Source: Castor canadensis (taxonomy: Eukaryota > Chordata > Mammalia > Rodentia > Castoridae). From it: a stretch of DNA of 64,000 bases. The stretch spans positions 62,624,951-62,688,950 of the forward strand of contig NC_133402.1 of NCBI RefSeq assembly GCF_047511655.1. Reading direction: 5' to 3'. A program made the position numbers and the translations under genes. Below, one piece after another: positions 56,401-62,142 of this stretch (within the stretch, counting starts at the first letter, position 1; every line of letters starts with the position of its first letter). The notes beneath the pieces are model-generated. The model worked only from the letters and a program-made list of their open reading frames with translations, was not told the origin of the DNA and searched no databases.

Positions 56401-59100
56401 ATGATTTGTATGTGTGAGGCCGTGGGTTCGATCCTCAACATTGCAAAAGAAAAAACTGTAACATAAGGACGAATCTGTGTTTCTGATCTGTAGGCCACGC
56501 TGATTGTGTCAACTGGGGTTCACTGCTCTTATAGCACAGAGGATAAAATCCAGAGTTCTGGCCCCCTCCCACTGATGAGATAAGCCTGGTTCGGTGCAAG
56601 CCATGCGGAGGTGAAATCTATCTTGCTGCACAGCTCCAGTGGGAAGGTGGAAGGAGAGGCAGGTGAGCTTAGGCAGCATCTCTCTCTCCACTCTGAGATC
56701 TTCCATCTCTGGGAACTCCCTAACAATTCATCCTCCATCCAGCAGCCAGAATGGTTTTATTATTATCACTGTTATTATTATTTGCAGAACTGGAGATTGA
56801 ACTCAGGGCTTTTCACTTGCCAGAATGAGCTTTTAAAATAACCCGTGTGCTTAAACCCTCCAGTGGCTCCCTACTCACCATCCAAACTCCTCTCCCAGGG
56901 TCCTGCTCGCCTCCTTCAGTTTCCTTCCCCCGTCCCTGGTTTCAGCCTGTCATCCCAGCTACACAGACAGCATAAACAGGGGGATCTGCATCTGAGACTG
57001 GCCCCGGGCATAAATAAGGGACCCTACCTAACAACTAAAATGCAAAAGAGCTGGGGGGCGTGGATCAAGTGATAAAGTGCCTGCCTAGCAAGTGCAAGGT
57101 CCTGAGTTCAAACCCCAGTACTGCCTAAAAAAAAAAAAAAAAAGAGGAATAGTAATAATCTGAGTACCCAGGAGGGTGAGGCTGGGTGCAGCTCAGTGGT
57201 AGAATGCTTGCCTAGCATGTGCAAGACTCTGGATTTGATGCCCAGCACTGCAAAAAAACAAAACAAAACAAAACCATCTGTGGGTGACCCACGACTAAAT
57301 GAGGCTCTTGGTGAACCAATGTTTCCAGCGACCCAGCAACTTCCCAATGACCAGAAGATGAAGATAGTGTCACTATCATACTGACTGGAAAGATGAGTCA
57401 GGCTAGATGACCAGAAATCCTGTCTTCCTTCTTCCTTCTTCTTTCTCTTTCGTTACCTCTGAATCTGGCTTCTTATCTTGACTCAGCAGAAGCCAGCCAT
57501 CAGTTACCTACACTACCCTTTTCTTAGTCCTTGCTACATGACCCTATCATTATTCTCTCTTCTTAGATTGCCTTGTACTGGTGGTTTCTACCCTGCAACA
57601 TTAAATAGATTTCCACACACCCCCTCCATGGCGAAAAAATAGTCACAGCCCCACCTTAGAGCTTCTATTTCTCACTGGGAATTTATGCAGGCACGAGCAA
57701 CAACAGCTTCCAAAGGCCTTTGACTAAAAGTTGCCTTAGTCAGGAATCCTGAAAATTCAACTGAGTCAGGCCAGGTTTTCAGAAACACATCTGCTTGAAG
57801 AATTTACTCCTTCAAGCATTATCTTGAGCCCTTCCTGATGGCTAACGCAGGGCACCATTGGATCTCTTAATAAAAAGAATCTCCCAAATAGCTGAAGTAA
57901 ATCCAACCTCTGCCTCCAGCCCCAGTCCTGACACCAGAGGGAAAAGGCAAGAGCTGTGCCCTGTTTCAGCCCCCACGTCCATGAGAACACCTTTTAAAAA
58001 GTGCTTACTGTGATTTTCCACGTGCATTTGCTATTTGGAGGGTACACTCCAGGAAAACCTTCGCTGCCAATCAGTCCAGACTCTCCAGTGAGAAAACCGC
58101 CACAAGTGAAGAGAGGTCTGGGAAAACAGGAGGAAAGAACGCTGAATTTGAGACACCGTCTAACAAGGTCATGGTCACTTCAGCAAAGTGCAAGACACTA
58201 ACGTGGAGCTCATACTGCTTAATAAATTCTTGCACCAGATAAAAAAATCTCAAGGCTTGCTAGCTCTTAGAAAATTTAAACTACAGCCTGATTAAACCAC
58301 TCAGTCTCTGTCTCCCTCATCAAATAGCTGTATCTATCTTGTCTATATATATGTATTTAATATATACTTAATACATATGCATTTAAGCTTATCACCTATC
58401 TGTCTATCTATCATCTATCTACTACCTACCTACCTACCTGTCATCTTTAAGTCTTCCATAGTATTAAAGTCTTGTAGGAAAATGTAAATGGAACAATTTC
58501 ACCGGGCAGAGGAGAGGTGACAATCAGGGTTTTAAACACTGACTGCAGTGGGTTCATATAAGAATTTGTAAGGTTCATATAAAAGTTTCTAAGTTCCCTG
58601 ATCTGGAAACAGGCCCAGCTGCCCTCCCCTTTCCGAAAGTCCTTGGCCACAGGCAAGGAAGAGGGAGGCTGGTGTTGATGGAGGGGGAGGAGATGCCCTG
58701 CCCGAGCGGCCATCAGGCTGGTCCCGCAGCGCCGGGGCCTGGGCCGTGCGGGGGTCGGAGAGGACTTAACATTGCGGGGCGGATCCCCGGGTTTTTCGGG
58801 GATGGGTCCCCTGCAGTGGGAGCCCACAAGTGGGGATCCACATGGGGGGCCCCAGTGCTTCCCTCCGCTGTCCCTCAGGGCAGAGGACAGGCGGTCAGAG
58901 GCACCCCCGCCACGTGGTGGCCCCTGTGCGCGCGGAGCCGGGGTCCCCCCAGGGCGCAGGGGGTGAGGCCGCGGGGACGGAGGAGGGACGGGAAGGAGGG
59001 GACCCGGGCGGGGGCGGGGGTCGCCTTACCTCTCGGGGGGCTGCGGCCAGGCGAGCTGGACGGCGGCGGCCAGCAGCAGGCAGAGCGGGGCGCCCCTCAT
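11300..59100 (-). CDS. PCOLCE2: PCOLCE2, procollagen C-endopeptidase enhancer 2 (nine coding exons; frameshift in exon 5)
   Basis: A secreted glycoprotein that binds the C-propeptide of fibrillar procollagens and stimulates its removal by BMP1/tolloid proteases. Exons on the gene strand: 59100-59030, 58117-58009, 27533-27278, 24121-23997, 21156-21019, 19363-19209, 15075-14992, 13077-12910, 11430-11300. All have GT donors and AG acceptors. Apart from one surplus base in exon 5 they join into about 411 codons (human about 415). Predicted order: signal peptide (about 1-20, [20 protein letters not shown]), CUB1 (about 29-141), CUB2 (about 150-265), Pro/Thr-rich linker (about 270-287), NTR domain (about 295-411). 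Each CUB has its four cysteines, and the NTR region has six ending in KQC. An N-M-S sequon lies at about residue 351. Without correction the frame stops after about 200 residues. NTR and linker sequence identify paralogue 2 rather than PCOLCE. Confidence 0.95.
11431..12909 (-). other. PCOLCE2: PCOLCE2 intron 8
   Basis: 1.48 kb. It contains one trimeric SINE at 11.88-12.15 kb. The rest shows no recognised feature. Confidence 0.9.
11876..12146 (+). mobile_element. Trimeric SINE
   Basis: Two 7SL-like monomers (ctgtaatcccagctactggg; atgcctgtaatttcagctgt) and an ID-like unit (caagtggtagagtacctgcc; gagttcaaaccccagtact). Confidence 0.85.
12910..13077 (-). CDS. PCOLCE2: PCOLCE2 exon 8 (NTR core)
   Basis: 168 bases. 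Codes for (V)[19 protein letters not shown], then SIISVYKEG, the sequon GKNMSAK and [12 protein letters not shown]. The splice signals are cctgcag/TG and AGAG/gtaagg. It supplies two NTR cysteines. Confidence 0.95.
13373..13705 (-). mobile_element. Trimeric SINE
   Basis: On the reverse strand: two 7SL-like monomers then an ID-like unit with its A-tail at 13373-13380. The marker on the + strand is cttgctaggcaggcacttta. Confidence 0.85.
13713..13798 (-). mobile_element. ID-like SINE
   Basis: Reverse complement of ggctggtggaggggctcaag, then a ...cctgcctagcaatc unit and a poly-A tail. It is immediately adjacent to the preceding SINE. Confidence 0.85.
14992..15075 (-). CDS. PCOLCE2: PCOLCE2 exon 7 (start of NTR domain)
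   Basis: 84 bases. Codes for [20 protein letters not shown] and SNYCSSDF, with the CQQKC and YC cysteines of the NTR fold. Too short for a simple ORF scan; found by looking for the missing link between the linker and exon 8. Acceptor aattaag/GA, donor TTCG/gtaaga, and phases agree on both sides. Confidence 0.93.
15773..16197 (-). mobile_element. SINE tetramer-like array (three 7SL-like monomers plus ID-like unit)
   Basis: On the reverse strand three successive 7SL-like blocks are visible (ends near 16197, 16080 and 15960), then an ID-like unit at about 15773-15840. This is one monomer more than the usual trimer of this window. Confidence 0.7.
17580..17905 (+). mobile_element. L2-like LINE fragment
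   Basis: ggggccagagtgatcttcct followed by agcaaacaaatgtaatctt, then cccatccacagcttcctcca, fits the L2 3' portion. Ancient and diverged. Confidence 0.6.
18818..18838 (+). repeat. Poly-A run
   Basis: Twenty-one A residues with no clearly associated element. Confidence 0.95.
19209..19363 (-). CDS. PCOLCE2: PCOLCE2 exon 6 (end of CUB2 and linker)
   Basis: 155 bases. Codes for [35 protein letters not shown] and the Pro/Thr linker [16 protein letters not shown]. The end of CUB2 is conserved. The linker differs from what I recall in human, as expected for a flexible hinge between CUB2 and NTR. Acceptor cttctag/GCC, donor ACAACAG/gtaagt. Confidence 0.95.
19595..19715 (+). mobile_element. MIR SINE fragment
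   Basis: gatttgctcaagggcctgtc followed by accagtgtgtggatcagacttgaacccagg matches the MIR core. Confidence 0.7.
20146..20189. repeat. Pyrimidine microsatellite (CCCT)n/(TTTC)n
   Basis: A C/T tract of 44 bases. Confidence 0.9.
20410..20900 (-). mobile_element. L1 fragment, ORF2 C-terminal end
   Basis: Reverse-strand frame shows [20 protein letters not shown] and [13 protein letters not shown], the L1 ORF2 tail. It is more diverged from the two young copies than they are from each other. Part of the 3' UTR is toward 20.41 kb. Confidence 0.8.
21019..21156 (-). CDS. PCOLCE2: PCOLCE2 exon 5 (CUB2 middle), carries a +1 frameshift
   Basis: The exon enters in phase 0 as [12 protein letters not shown] and should continue [20 protein letters not shown], then [14 protein letters not shown]. 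Between these two conserved halves the DNA has one base too many: the + strand TTT at 21120-21122 where two T fit. The literal frame therefore reads ...DVET and stops at TGA (21117-21115). The exon is 138 bases, but the phases of neighbouring exons require 137. Splice signals are normal (tccacag/CTT; CCCGA/gtaagt). Either a base-call or assembly error, or a genuine disabling mutation. Confidence 0.93.
21702..21790 (+). mobile_element. ID-like SINE
   Basis: ggggctggggtagtggctca, then gtgcctgcctagcaagtgca, then gttcaagccccaataccacc. Confidence 0.9.
22446..22665 (-). mobile_element. 7SL-like SINE (two monomers, no ID unit seen)
   Basis: Two reverse-strand 7SL-like monomers with ends near 22560 and 22665 (ccgaaattacaggcatgacc). 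No ID-like unit or clear A-tail is visible. Confidence 0.65.
23997..24121 (-). CDS. PCOLCE2: PCOLCE2 exon 4 (start of CUB2)
   Basis: 125 bases. Codes for [20 protein letters not shown], then [22 protein letters not shown]. It carries the first two CUB2 cysteines. Acceptor ctctag/GAGG, donor AACAAG/gtgagg. The reading frame is intact. Confidence 0.96.
24791..25005 (+). mobile_element. Composite SINE: 7SL-like monomer plus ID-like unit
   Basis: ggctcacacctgtaatccta, then the linker ccagagcaaaatggactgga, then gcggtagagcgtctgctttg. This is the second SINE subtype, with 'tctgctttgcaag' in place of 'cctgcctagcaag'. Confidence 0.9.
25871..26030 (-). mobile_element. Composite SINE, shortened
   Basis: A reverse-strand ID-like remnant (actggggtttgaacttgagc) plus a 7SL-like monomer (gagtagctaggattacaggc). 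Confidence 0.8.
26745..26856. repeat. Polypyrimidine tract (TTCC/CCCT)n
   Basis: C/T-only sequence apart from isolated G, adjacent to the A-tail side of a minus-strand SINE. Confidence 0.95.
26857..27048 (-). mobile_element. Composite SINE (ID-like unit plus 7SL-like monomer)
   Basis: Poly-T, then gtggtgctgggatttgaact, then cacttgctaggcaggtgtct, then a degenerate 7SL-like part. Confidence 0.8.
27278..27533 (-). CDS. PCOLCE2: PCOLCE2 exon 3 (most of CUB1)
   Basis: 256 bases. Codes for [55 protein letters not shown] and the end of CUB1, [15 protein letters not shown]. The acidic residues in [11 protein letters not shown] are where CUB domains of this family bind calcium. Acceptor cacag/GTC, donor ATAG/gtactg. 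Confidence 0.97.
27627..27717 (+). mobile_element. ID-type SINE
   Basis: ggctcgggtgtggctcaggg, then gggttcgatccccagcacct and a 17-base A tail. Confidence 0.9.
27891..27950 (+). mobile_element. ID-type SINE, internally deleted
   Basis: ggctggggacgtagcacagg runs straight into gggttcgagccccagtacct; the segment between the A and B boxes is shortened. Confidence 0.85.
29002..29115 (+). mobile_element. B1-like SINE
   Basis: caccaggtgtggtggtgcct, then ctgaggcaggaggattgtaa, then acagcctggactacatagca. This is the rodent B1-like 7SL monomer. Confidence 0.85.
29111..29152 (+). repeat. (GGGA)n/(GA)n microsatellite
   Basis: Purine run following the B1-like tail. Confidence 0.9.
30010..30120 (-). mobile_element. 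B1-like SINE
   Basis: Reverse complement of a 7SL monomer: ctcctgatcctcctgcctca, then ctgggattatagacgggcgc. Confidence 0.8.
30928..31234 (-). mobile_element. Trimeric SINE
   Basis: T run, ID-like unit (actgggggttgaacccaggc), then two 7SL-like monomers ending gggattataagtgtgagcca. Confidence 0.85.
31575..31945 (+). mobile_element. L2 LINE fragment
   Basis: ctcagggcctttgcacagcc, then a cattgaggtctccgctgagg stretch and ...ccagaatgctaggtacagag, following the L2 3' consensus order. Confidence 0.7.
32230..32500 (+). mobile_element. Possible L2-like fragment
   Basis: cccatgtgcctggaatattc and ctcaaagtcaagtacagctt are L2-like, but the match is weak. Confidence 0.35.
33480..33552 (+). mobile_element. 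ID-type SINE
   Basis: ggttggggatgtagctcagt, then gtgggttcaacacccagcac. Close to the BC1/ID core. Confidence 0.9.
34280..34760. mobile_element. Possible old LINE (HAL1/L1-like) fragment
   Basis: T-rich text with order and phrases (tcaaacttctctgccagttt; ccagaactatcaggcattgt) reminiscent of HAL1/L1 antisense sequence. Not certain. Confidence 0.35.
36121..36345. repeat. Polypurine tract (GAAA/GGAA/GAGG)n
   Basis: Nearly pure A/G on the + strand for about 225 bases. Confidence 0.95.
36592..36806 (-). mobile_element. Composite SINE (ID-like unit plus 7SL-like monomer)
   Basis: T run, ctgggatttgaactcagggc, then gctttggttattttggagat, then ttaggattacaggagtgcgt. Same layout as the subtype at 24.79 kb, reversed. 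Confidence 0.9.
36930..36952. repeat. (CT)n microsatellite
   Basis: About eleven CT units. Confidence 0.95.
38260..38540 (+). mobile_element. Trimeric SINE, 5' end missing
   Basis: aatcccagctatgtgggagg, a second monomer with caggctggcctgggggg, then ctcaggtggtagagcacctg and gagttcaaatcccagt. Confidence 0.85.
38555..38980 (-). mobile_element. Old L1M fragment, 3' part, antisense
   Basis: caatattccattgtatggat and gttgccttttctggacagtt are classic reverse complements of the L1M ORF2 end and 3' region. It continues at 39120 after a SINE insertion. Confidence 0.8.
38982..39114 (+). mobile_element. B1-like SINE inserted in L1M
   Basis: gctgggtgtggtgatacatg, then caaggctagcctggactacc and an A-rich tail. 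It splits an L1M. Confidence 0.85.
39120..39530 (-). mobile_element. Old L1M fragment, continuation
   Basis: ctttgggtcacatagtaaat, aagtttcttgcattcctgcc and gtgaaatgtctattcaaatc follow the L1M antisense order after the SINE. Confidence 0.8.
39906..39983 (+). mobile_element. ID-type SINE
   Basis: aggcctggtggtgtagttca, then gggttcaagccccagcacca. Confidence 0.85.
40371..40871 (+). mobile_element. LTR-like interspersed repeat inside L1M
   Basis: Starts near gggtgtgatggcttatttca and ends ctattggttctgtgtttctg followed by gagatccctgactaagacac. I recognise the family pattern in mammalian genomes but cannot name it with certainty. A reverse-orientation relative lies at 44.67-45.08 kb. It includes an (ATGA)n microsatellite at 40795-40825. 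Confidence 0.6.
41089..41218 (+). pseudogene. RN7SKP: 7SK RNA retropseudogene 1 (3'-truncated, internally deleted)
   Basis: 7SK is the small nuclear RNA scaffold that sequesters P-TEFb. The copy starts at the exact 7SK 5' end (ggatgtgagggcgatctggc), runs about 48 bases, skips roughly 100 bases, resumes at atccccgatagaggaggacc and stops at ccaaacaagctct. The last roughly 95 bases of 7SK, including its Pol III terminator, are absent. A perfect 11-bp duplication CAAAAACTTGT flanks it (41077-41087 and 41219-41229), so it arrived by retrotransposition. The retained parts are nearly identical to the human RNA as I remember it. Not a functional 7SK. Confidence 0.93.
41364..41579 (+). pseudogene. RN7SKP: 7SK RNA retropseudogene 2 (3'-truncated, more diverged)
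   Basis: Recognisable 7SK blocks in order: ggtctggctgcgacatgtca, then gggttgattcggctgat, ctccctcaccactccatggg, ggtcaagggtacaagagtag and ctaaacaagctctca. About 20 bases are missing after ggctgat. It ends at the same 7SK position as copy 1. Flanks TCAGAATACAGAAGG (41349-41363) and TCAGAATAAATAAGG (41577-41591) agree at 13 of 15 bases, a decayed target-site duplication. Many substitutions indicate an older insertion. Confidence 0.92.
42367..42702 (+). mobile_element. MaLR-like LTR repeat
   Basis: gagtgtcccccaaggtctta, ctggtggcactattgggagg, then gaaaccgtgagccaaagaaa and ...agaatgctaactaacacac. It has LTR organisation without coding sequence. A reverse-orientation relative is at 61.43-61.75 kb. 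The MaLR assignment is a family-level guess. Confidence 0.6.
43063..43138 (+). mobile_element. ID-type SINE
   Basis: gggttggggacagagctcag, then gccttgggtttgagcactac, A tail leading into a purine tract. Confidence 0.85.
43139..43260. repeat. Polypurine tract (GGGA/GGAA)n
   Basis: A/G-rich stretch grown from the A tail of the adjacent ID SINE. Confidence 0.95.
43323..43410 (-). mobile_element. ID-type SINE
   Basis: Reverse complement: caggctgcggtgtagctcaa, then ggccctgggttcaaatccag. Confidence 0.8.
44669..45080 (-). mobile_element. LTR-like repeat, relative of the 40.37-kb copy
   Basis: tgttctccagagaagccgaa at one end, internal (CA)n-rich part, then ttccaactgattagatgaga and ...gtctagccaagtcaatac. 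The order is the reverse of the 40.37-kb copy. Confidence 0.5.
46394..46711 (+). mobile_element. Trimeric SINE
   Basis: Two 7SL-like monomers (gcctgtagtcctagctactt; gactatcatcccagctacca) plus a worn ID-like unit (agtagtgcgtctgcccagcc; gagttcaaactccagtac) and A tail. Confidence 0.85.
47165..47370 (+). mobile_element. Old L1M ORF2-end fragment
   Basis: gattcagcaattccactccc, then gtgtctatcaacagatgaga matches the L1M ORF2 tail on the sense strand. Confidence 0.7.
47850..48125 (+). mobile_element. L2 LINE 3' end
   Basis: tcagctgaaatgtcaccgta, gtcctgtttctctccctgct, then catgaatattcatgaatgaa, the characteristic L2 terminus. Confidence 0.75.
48135..48300 (+). mobile_element. MIR SINE fragment
   Basis: gggtatctactatgcactat, then acaaagaggttgagtaacaa and gcccaaggtcatctagcc, the MIR core order. 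Confidence 0.75.
48588..48705 (-). mobile_element. B1-like SINE
   Basis: T run, gactgggtctcaccatgtag, then cccagtgctgggattacagg. Reverse complement of B1. Confidence 0.9.
49081..49128 (-). mobile_element. ID-type SINE remnant
   Basis: actgaagtgctctgccactg followed by agccacgtgtccagccctg, reverse-strand ID 5' half. Confidence 0.7.
50340..50352 (+). repeat. Target-site duplication of the antisense young L1 (copy A)
   Basis: TCGGATGCAGTTT, repeated exactly at 51528-51540. Confidence 0.85.
50353..51527 (-). mobile_element. Young L1, 5'-truncated, antisense in intron 2
   Basis: On the minus strand it runs from within ORF2 ([20 protein letters not shown]; then [40 protein letters not shown]; ending MFSLICGH) through a 3' UTR with a G-rich tract to poly-A (poly-T at 50351-50362). 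The ORF2 part is open for about 226 codons to its stop at 50848. A 13-bp duplication flanks it. It is 1.17 kb and closely similar to the copy at 7.57 kb, hence recent. Too truncated to be mobile. Confidence 0.95.
51528..51540 (+). repeat. Target-site duplication of the antisense young L1 (copy B)
   Basis: Exact match to 50340-50352. Confidence 0.85.
51655..51738 (-). mobile_element. ID-like SINE
   Basis: ggcactggggtttgaactca, then cttgctacacaagcactcta. Reverse strand. Confidence 0.85.
51741..51830 (+). mobile_element. MIR-like fragment
   Basis: aggtgaagaaacgaagacac, then agagagattagtaaactctt and cgcacagatggt. Confidence 0.6.
51838..51920 (-). mobile_element. ID-like SINE
   Basis: cagtaggatttgaacttaga, then cttgctaggcaagtgctcta and ccacatgagccacatctcca. 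Confidence 0.9.
52615..52926 (+). mobile_element. Trimeric SINE
   Basis: Two 7SL-like monomers separated by aagactccatctcaaccaat, then an ID-like unit (gtagtagagcatctgcctca; gagttcaaagcccagtact). Confidence 0.9.
54160..54300 (-). mobile_element. MIR-like fragment
   Basis: ctcactttccctgcctatga followed by aatgggcacactgacc and aaacaagatgattcaatata, reverse of the MIR core. Confidence 0.6.
56369..56449 (+). mobile_element. ID-type SINE
   Basis: agggctggagatgttgctca, then ccgtgggttcgatcctcaac. Confidence 0.9.
56735..56945 (+). mobile_element. L2-like fragment interrupted by an ID-like remnant
   Basis: atccagcagccagaatggtt, then at 56840 aaccctccagtggctcccta and ctcaccatccaaactcctct, an L2 order. 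Between them (about 56757-56820) lies a reverse-strand ID-like remnant with tggagattgaactcagggct. Confidence 0.6.
56946..57143 (+). mobile_element. Composite SINE
   Basis: tgtcatcccagctacacaga, then gtgcctgcctagcaagtgca and ttcaaaccccagtactgcct with an 18-base A tail. Confidence 0.9.
57181..57276 (+). mobile_element. ID-type SINE
   Basis: gctgggtgcagctcagtggt, then gcttgcctagcatgtgcaag and gatgcccagcactgc, closest to the classic ID consensus in the window, with a (CAAAA)n tail. Confidence 0.92.
58009..58117 (-). CDS. PCOLCE2: PCOLCE2 exon 2 (start of CUB1)
   Basis: 109 bases. Codes for (R)[36 protein letters not shown]. It carries the first two CUB1 cysteines. Acceptor ttcccag/ACC, donor ATCACA/gtaagc. 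It joins exon 1 by the split arginine codon AG/A. Confidence 0.95.
58118..59029 (-). other. PCOLCE2: PCOLCE2 intron 1
   Basis: 912 bases. The 5' third (near 59.0 kb) is part of the CpG-rich promoter region. The rest is ordinary, with a (CTAT)n/(CTAC)n microsatellite at 58.39-58.44 kb. Confidence 0.9.
58394..58440. repeat. (CTAT)n/(CTAC)n microsatellite
   Basis: Imperfect tetranucleotide array preceded by an AT-rich stretch. Confidence 0.85.
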
Positions 59101-59385
59101 GGCCGCGCCGACGATCGGGGTCCCCGCTGCTCGGGGCTCAGGCCGGCATGGGCTCCGCGGCGCTGTCCCCGTGTCCCCGCGCGCCCAGGTGGCCGCCGTG
59201 CGCCGCGCTGCCCCAGGAGCCGCCCTGGCAGCCGGGCCAACGTGAATGTCCCGTTTGTTCCCGCAGGAGGGGCGGCTCCGAGGACACGGCCGCTCCCCCG
59301 CGCGGGCGGGGACCCGAGGGCCTGGCCCGGGATCCTCACCGGGTATGGGGCGCCCCCCCCACCCCCTTCTAAATAAACCGTGCTG
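58690..59385 (-). promoter_or_regulatory. PCOLCE2: CpG island and putative PCOLCE2 promoter
   Basis: An abrupt block of GC-rich, CpG-dense sequence surrounding exon 1, in an otherwise AT-leaning window. GC boxes are seen at about 59265-59275 (gaggggcggctcc) and near 59308 (gcgggcgggga). No convincing TATA box at a fixed distance, so dispersed initiation is likely. The start site is not determinable from sequence. Confidence 0.75.
59030..59100 (-). CDS. PCOLCE2: PCOLCE2 exon 1 (start codon, signal peptide)
   Basis: Codes for [20 protein letters not shown] then PPER (split). ATG at 59100-59098 is in the context gcggccATGa with G at -3, a good initiation context. The hydrophobic core [12 protein letters not shown] is a typical signal peptide. 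Donor GAGAG/gtaagg. Confidence 0.94.
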
Positions 59386-59470
59386 TGCTGGCCGGGGAGT
59401 GAACCCTGAGTTCCTGCTTTGTCTCCTTGGGACATCCAGAGCCCTGGGGGGGAAAGGAAAATGGGGGGAA

Positions 59471-59564
59471 GGAGGGAGAGACTATTCTAGTTCTAAGAGA
59501 GAGAGAGAGAGAGGGAGGGAGAGACAGGAGAGGAGGGAGAGACTATTCTAGTTCTAAGAGAGAG
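59471..59564 (+). repeat. Direct duplication with GA-rich spacer
   Basis: A unit of about 33 bases containing gactattctagttctaaga occurs at 59471-59503 and again at 59532-59564, apparently identical. A (GA)n/(GGGA)n stretch lies between. Repeat period about 61 bases. Confidence 0.9.
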
Positions 59565-61424
59565 GCATCCTATTTAATTGCAGCTTTTGCTCGCTCACTT
59601 TGGACACACACAACCTCAGCGCAGTCTTCTTCGTGCAACAGTGACGAGGGAGGTCGTGCCTGTGAGTGGATTTAGGCAAGTGATTTGGGAGTGAACTGTC
59701 ATTGAGTGTCAAATCTCGAACACAGACCCCAAATCATCTCACCTCCCCATCCCTTGTTAGGTTCTGAAGGTGATGTTTCTCTGCTGGCATTTCTCTGTTA
59801 CCAGAACAGCATTTCCAACAACTGGAAAAAGTTAATATTTGCAGAGAATTTGTTTTTCTAAGAACAGCCTTAGCCTTGTGGAATCAAGGCTTTATTTAAA
59901 TGCAGAAAAACAAAAAATTTCAAACCTTTACTTTGTCAAGTGCTACCCAATAACCAGGGGCGAATGAAAGAATAACCAGAACAGAATGGATTCATTGAGA
60001 TTTCTGAATAACCAAAGTGCTAGAGCTGAGTTTTAATGCCTCATTTGTGTTGCTTCTTCTAAATTTTCACCTTTCTAAGAAAAAGTGAAAGTAGCACTTA
60101 TCAAGACATCATTTTTAGTAGTGAATTTATAATGCTAAGGACATAAAAACCCTGACAAGGATGGTTAGCGGTCAGAAAACCCAAGAACTTCTACTAGGAT
60201 CTAGAACTTTTAGATTGACCATTATTGGAAAAGTGAAGGAAAAAAACACCACGAGCTACAACCTTTAAAAAAGTTCCCCAAAGGCACCACACCCTGTTTG
60301 ATATTTTTTTTGAAAAAAGGGATTACAGAATCTGGCAGACTACATTACTTCCTGAAACTCACACCCTCAACTCAATAAAAATTTCTTCAAAACAGCAAAA
60401 GAGGAAAATACATGACTGTTTATTTTGCACACATTTCAAGAATAAGCTGTCCAACAGCGTAAGTGCTTTATATGATAGTCTAAACAGTCGTAGTTGGAAG
60501 TTATTAAGTGAAAACATTGCTCAATTCACTTTCTGGTAATGGTTTGGAGTCCTTGTAACCTGAAAGTACTTAGGAGTGTTTTCAAATATTAAAATAAAAG
60601 ACCAAAGAATTAAACATACCTAAACAGACAGAAAGCTATTTGAGCATAAATGTGCAACAGCATTTTTTTCCTTAATTTATAGAGGGGTGACTGTGCTCAT
60701 ATCCTCACTAAAAAGTGAGGGTTCTGACACTAACCGTTCTGTTGTTGACATAAGAAAGACATTGATTTTACCATGTGATTTTAAAGGTTTACTAAGACCC
60801 ATCTTATTTGCTCTTAAAAACACATATTTGACTTGGAACTACAGTTCTGACCAAAATTATAAACCTTCAGTGTCCCAAGAAGTTGAATGTGTTAAACTTG
60901 AGACAGACCCACAGGGACTTAAAGGTGTGTGTAAGGTCCACCTCTGTGAGGACAGTTTCTGGAGTCTGCGATGTGTGTTAATGCAATGCACAGGAAGCTA
61001 AGAACCCAGGCAGCAGGTAAGGGGAAAGTGGGGAGGACAGAACCTTCTAGATGGATTTGCCAAAGGAAACTGAACAGAAGGAAGGTGAGTGGCCCGTGTT
61101 GCACAGACAACCACGGTCACAGGAATATGAAAACATTCACCCGTGAACTGACCACGTGTAAAATTAGGCCCCATTCAAGCTTGCCTGGCTGGGCAATATC
61201 AGCATTTTCCCGGTGAGTCTGGTTGCTTCATCACCCAGTAAACAAACACATGACCCCAAAGCACACTCATCCCACAGTGTGGAATCAAACGGTTACAGAA
61301 CCAGAATTCCATGGGATGGACTCAAGTGGTTGGTAGTAGGGTGCCTCACTCTCAACTCCAAGTATTAAAAAGAACCCTGAGAGAAAAATGCAGAAAGCCT
61401 ACCATACTTTTCCAGAAGTAATCG

Positions 61425-61752
61425 TGTTAGCTTTCTGTTACTAAAAAGAAATACCTGAAGCAATCAAGTTATAAAGTGAAAAGGTTTAAGATCTCACAGT
61501 TTTAGGGATTTATTCCGTGACTAGGGGGTCATGTTACAGCAGCCCAGCACAGCAGGAGATGAGAAGTGAAAGAAAAAGAGGAATGGCTTGGGATCCATCT
61601 GTTCCCCTCTGAGGACATGCCCCCAATGACCTGAAGACCTCCCACTGGGCTCCACCTCTCAAAGGTTCCTCCACCTCCCAACAGCACCATGGACTGAGAG
61701 CCAAGCCCTGAACACACTTGGGCCTTTGGACGCCATTGCAGGTCCAAGCTAC
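61425..61752 (-). mobile_element. MaLR-like LTR repeat, relative of the 42.37-kb copy
   Basis: ttagctttctgttactaaaa, then cccccaatgacctgaagacc and ctcccactgggctccacctc, the reverse-orientation order of the 42.37-kb repeat. Confidence 0.6.
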
Positions 61753-61855
61753 GAAGTGATCTATGCTATGCTGTGAAAGTCCAAAGTGAAAGGAGGGTTT
61801 TGTAATTTGCAATGTGGTTTTGTCAGGAAAAGTATGTTTACAATGTTCACGTTGA

Positions 61856-62066
61856 AGCTGGGCACTGGTGCCTCAAACCTGTAATCCCAGTTACTTGGGA
61901 AGCTGAGATCAGGAGCATGGAGGTTCGAGGTCAGCCCAGGCAAACAGTTTATGAGCCCTCCATCTCCAAAATAACCAGAGCAAAATGGATTGGAGGTGTG
62001 GCTGAAGGGGTAGAGCGCCTGCTTTGCAGCACAAAGACCTGAGTTCAAACCCCAGTTCCACCCCCT
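61856..62066 (+). mobile_element. Composite SINE: 7SL-like monomer plus ID-like unit
   Basis: gctgggcactggtgcctcaa, linker ccagagcaaaatggattgga, then gtagagcgcctgctttgcag. Same subtype as at 24.79 kb. Confidence 0.92.
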
Positions 62067-62142
62067 CACCCAGAAAGTTCATACTGAGTCATTCTTTGTT
62101 CATTCGAACAATTAGCACGTTTCAAATACAACAGAAATTTTG

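Larger units (their letters stand above)
27534..58008 (-). other. PCOLCE2: PCOLCE2 intron 2 (30.5 kb)
   Basis: By far the longest intron. Its repeats are listed one by one. I recognise no gene or regulatory element in these parts: 28.0-29.0, 29.15-30.0, 30.12-30.92, 31.24-31.57, 32.5-33.48, 33.56-34.28, 34.77-36.12, 36.95-38.25, 42.71-43.06, 43.41-44.66, 45.09-46.39, 46.72-47.16, 48.72-49.07, 49.13-50.34, 51.93-52.61, 52.93-56.36 (except a MIR-like patch near 54.2) and 57.28-58.0 kb. Distal enhancers could be present but cannot be seen from sequence alone. Confidence 0.9.

Noticed and set aside
58672..59376. A 234-residue open frame, and overlapping frames, on the + strand over the CpG island
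   Set aside because: GC-rich sequence lacks stop codons by composition. The frames are Gly/Arg/Pro/Ala-rich without a domain, and they run antisense over PCOLCE2 exon 1 and its promoter.
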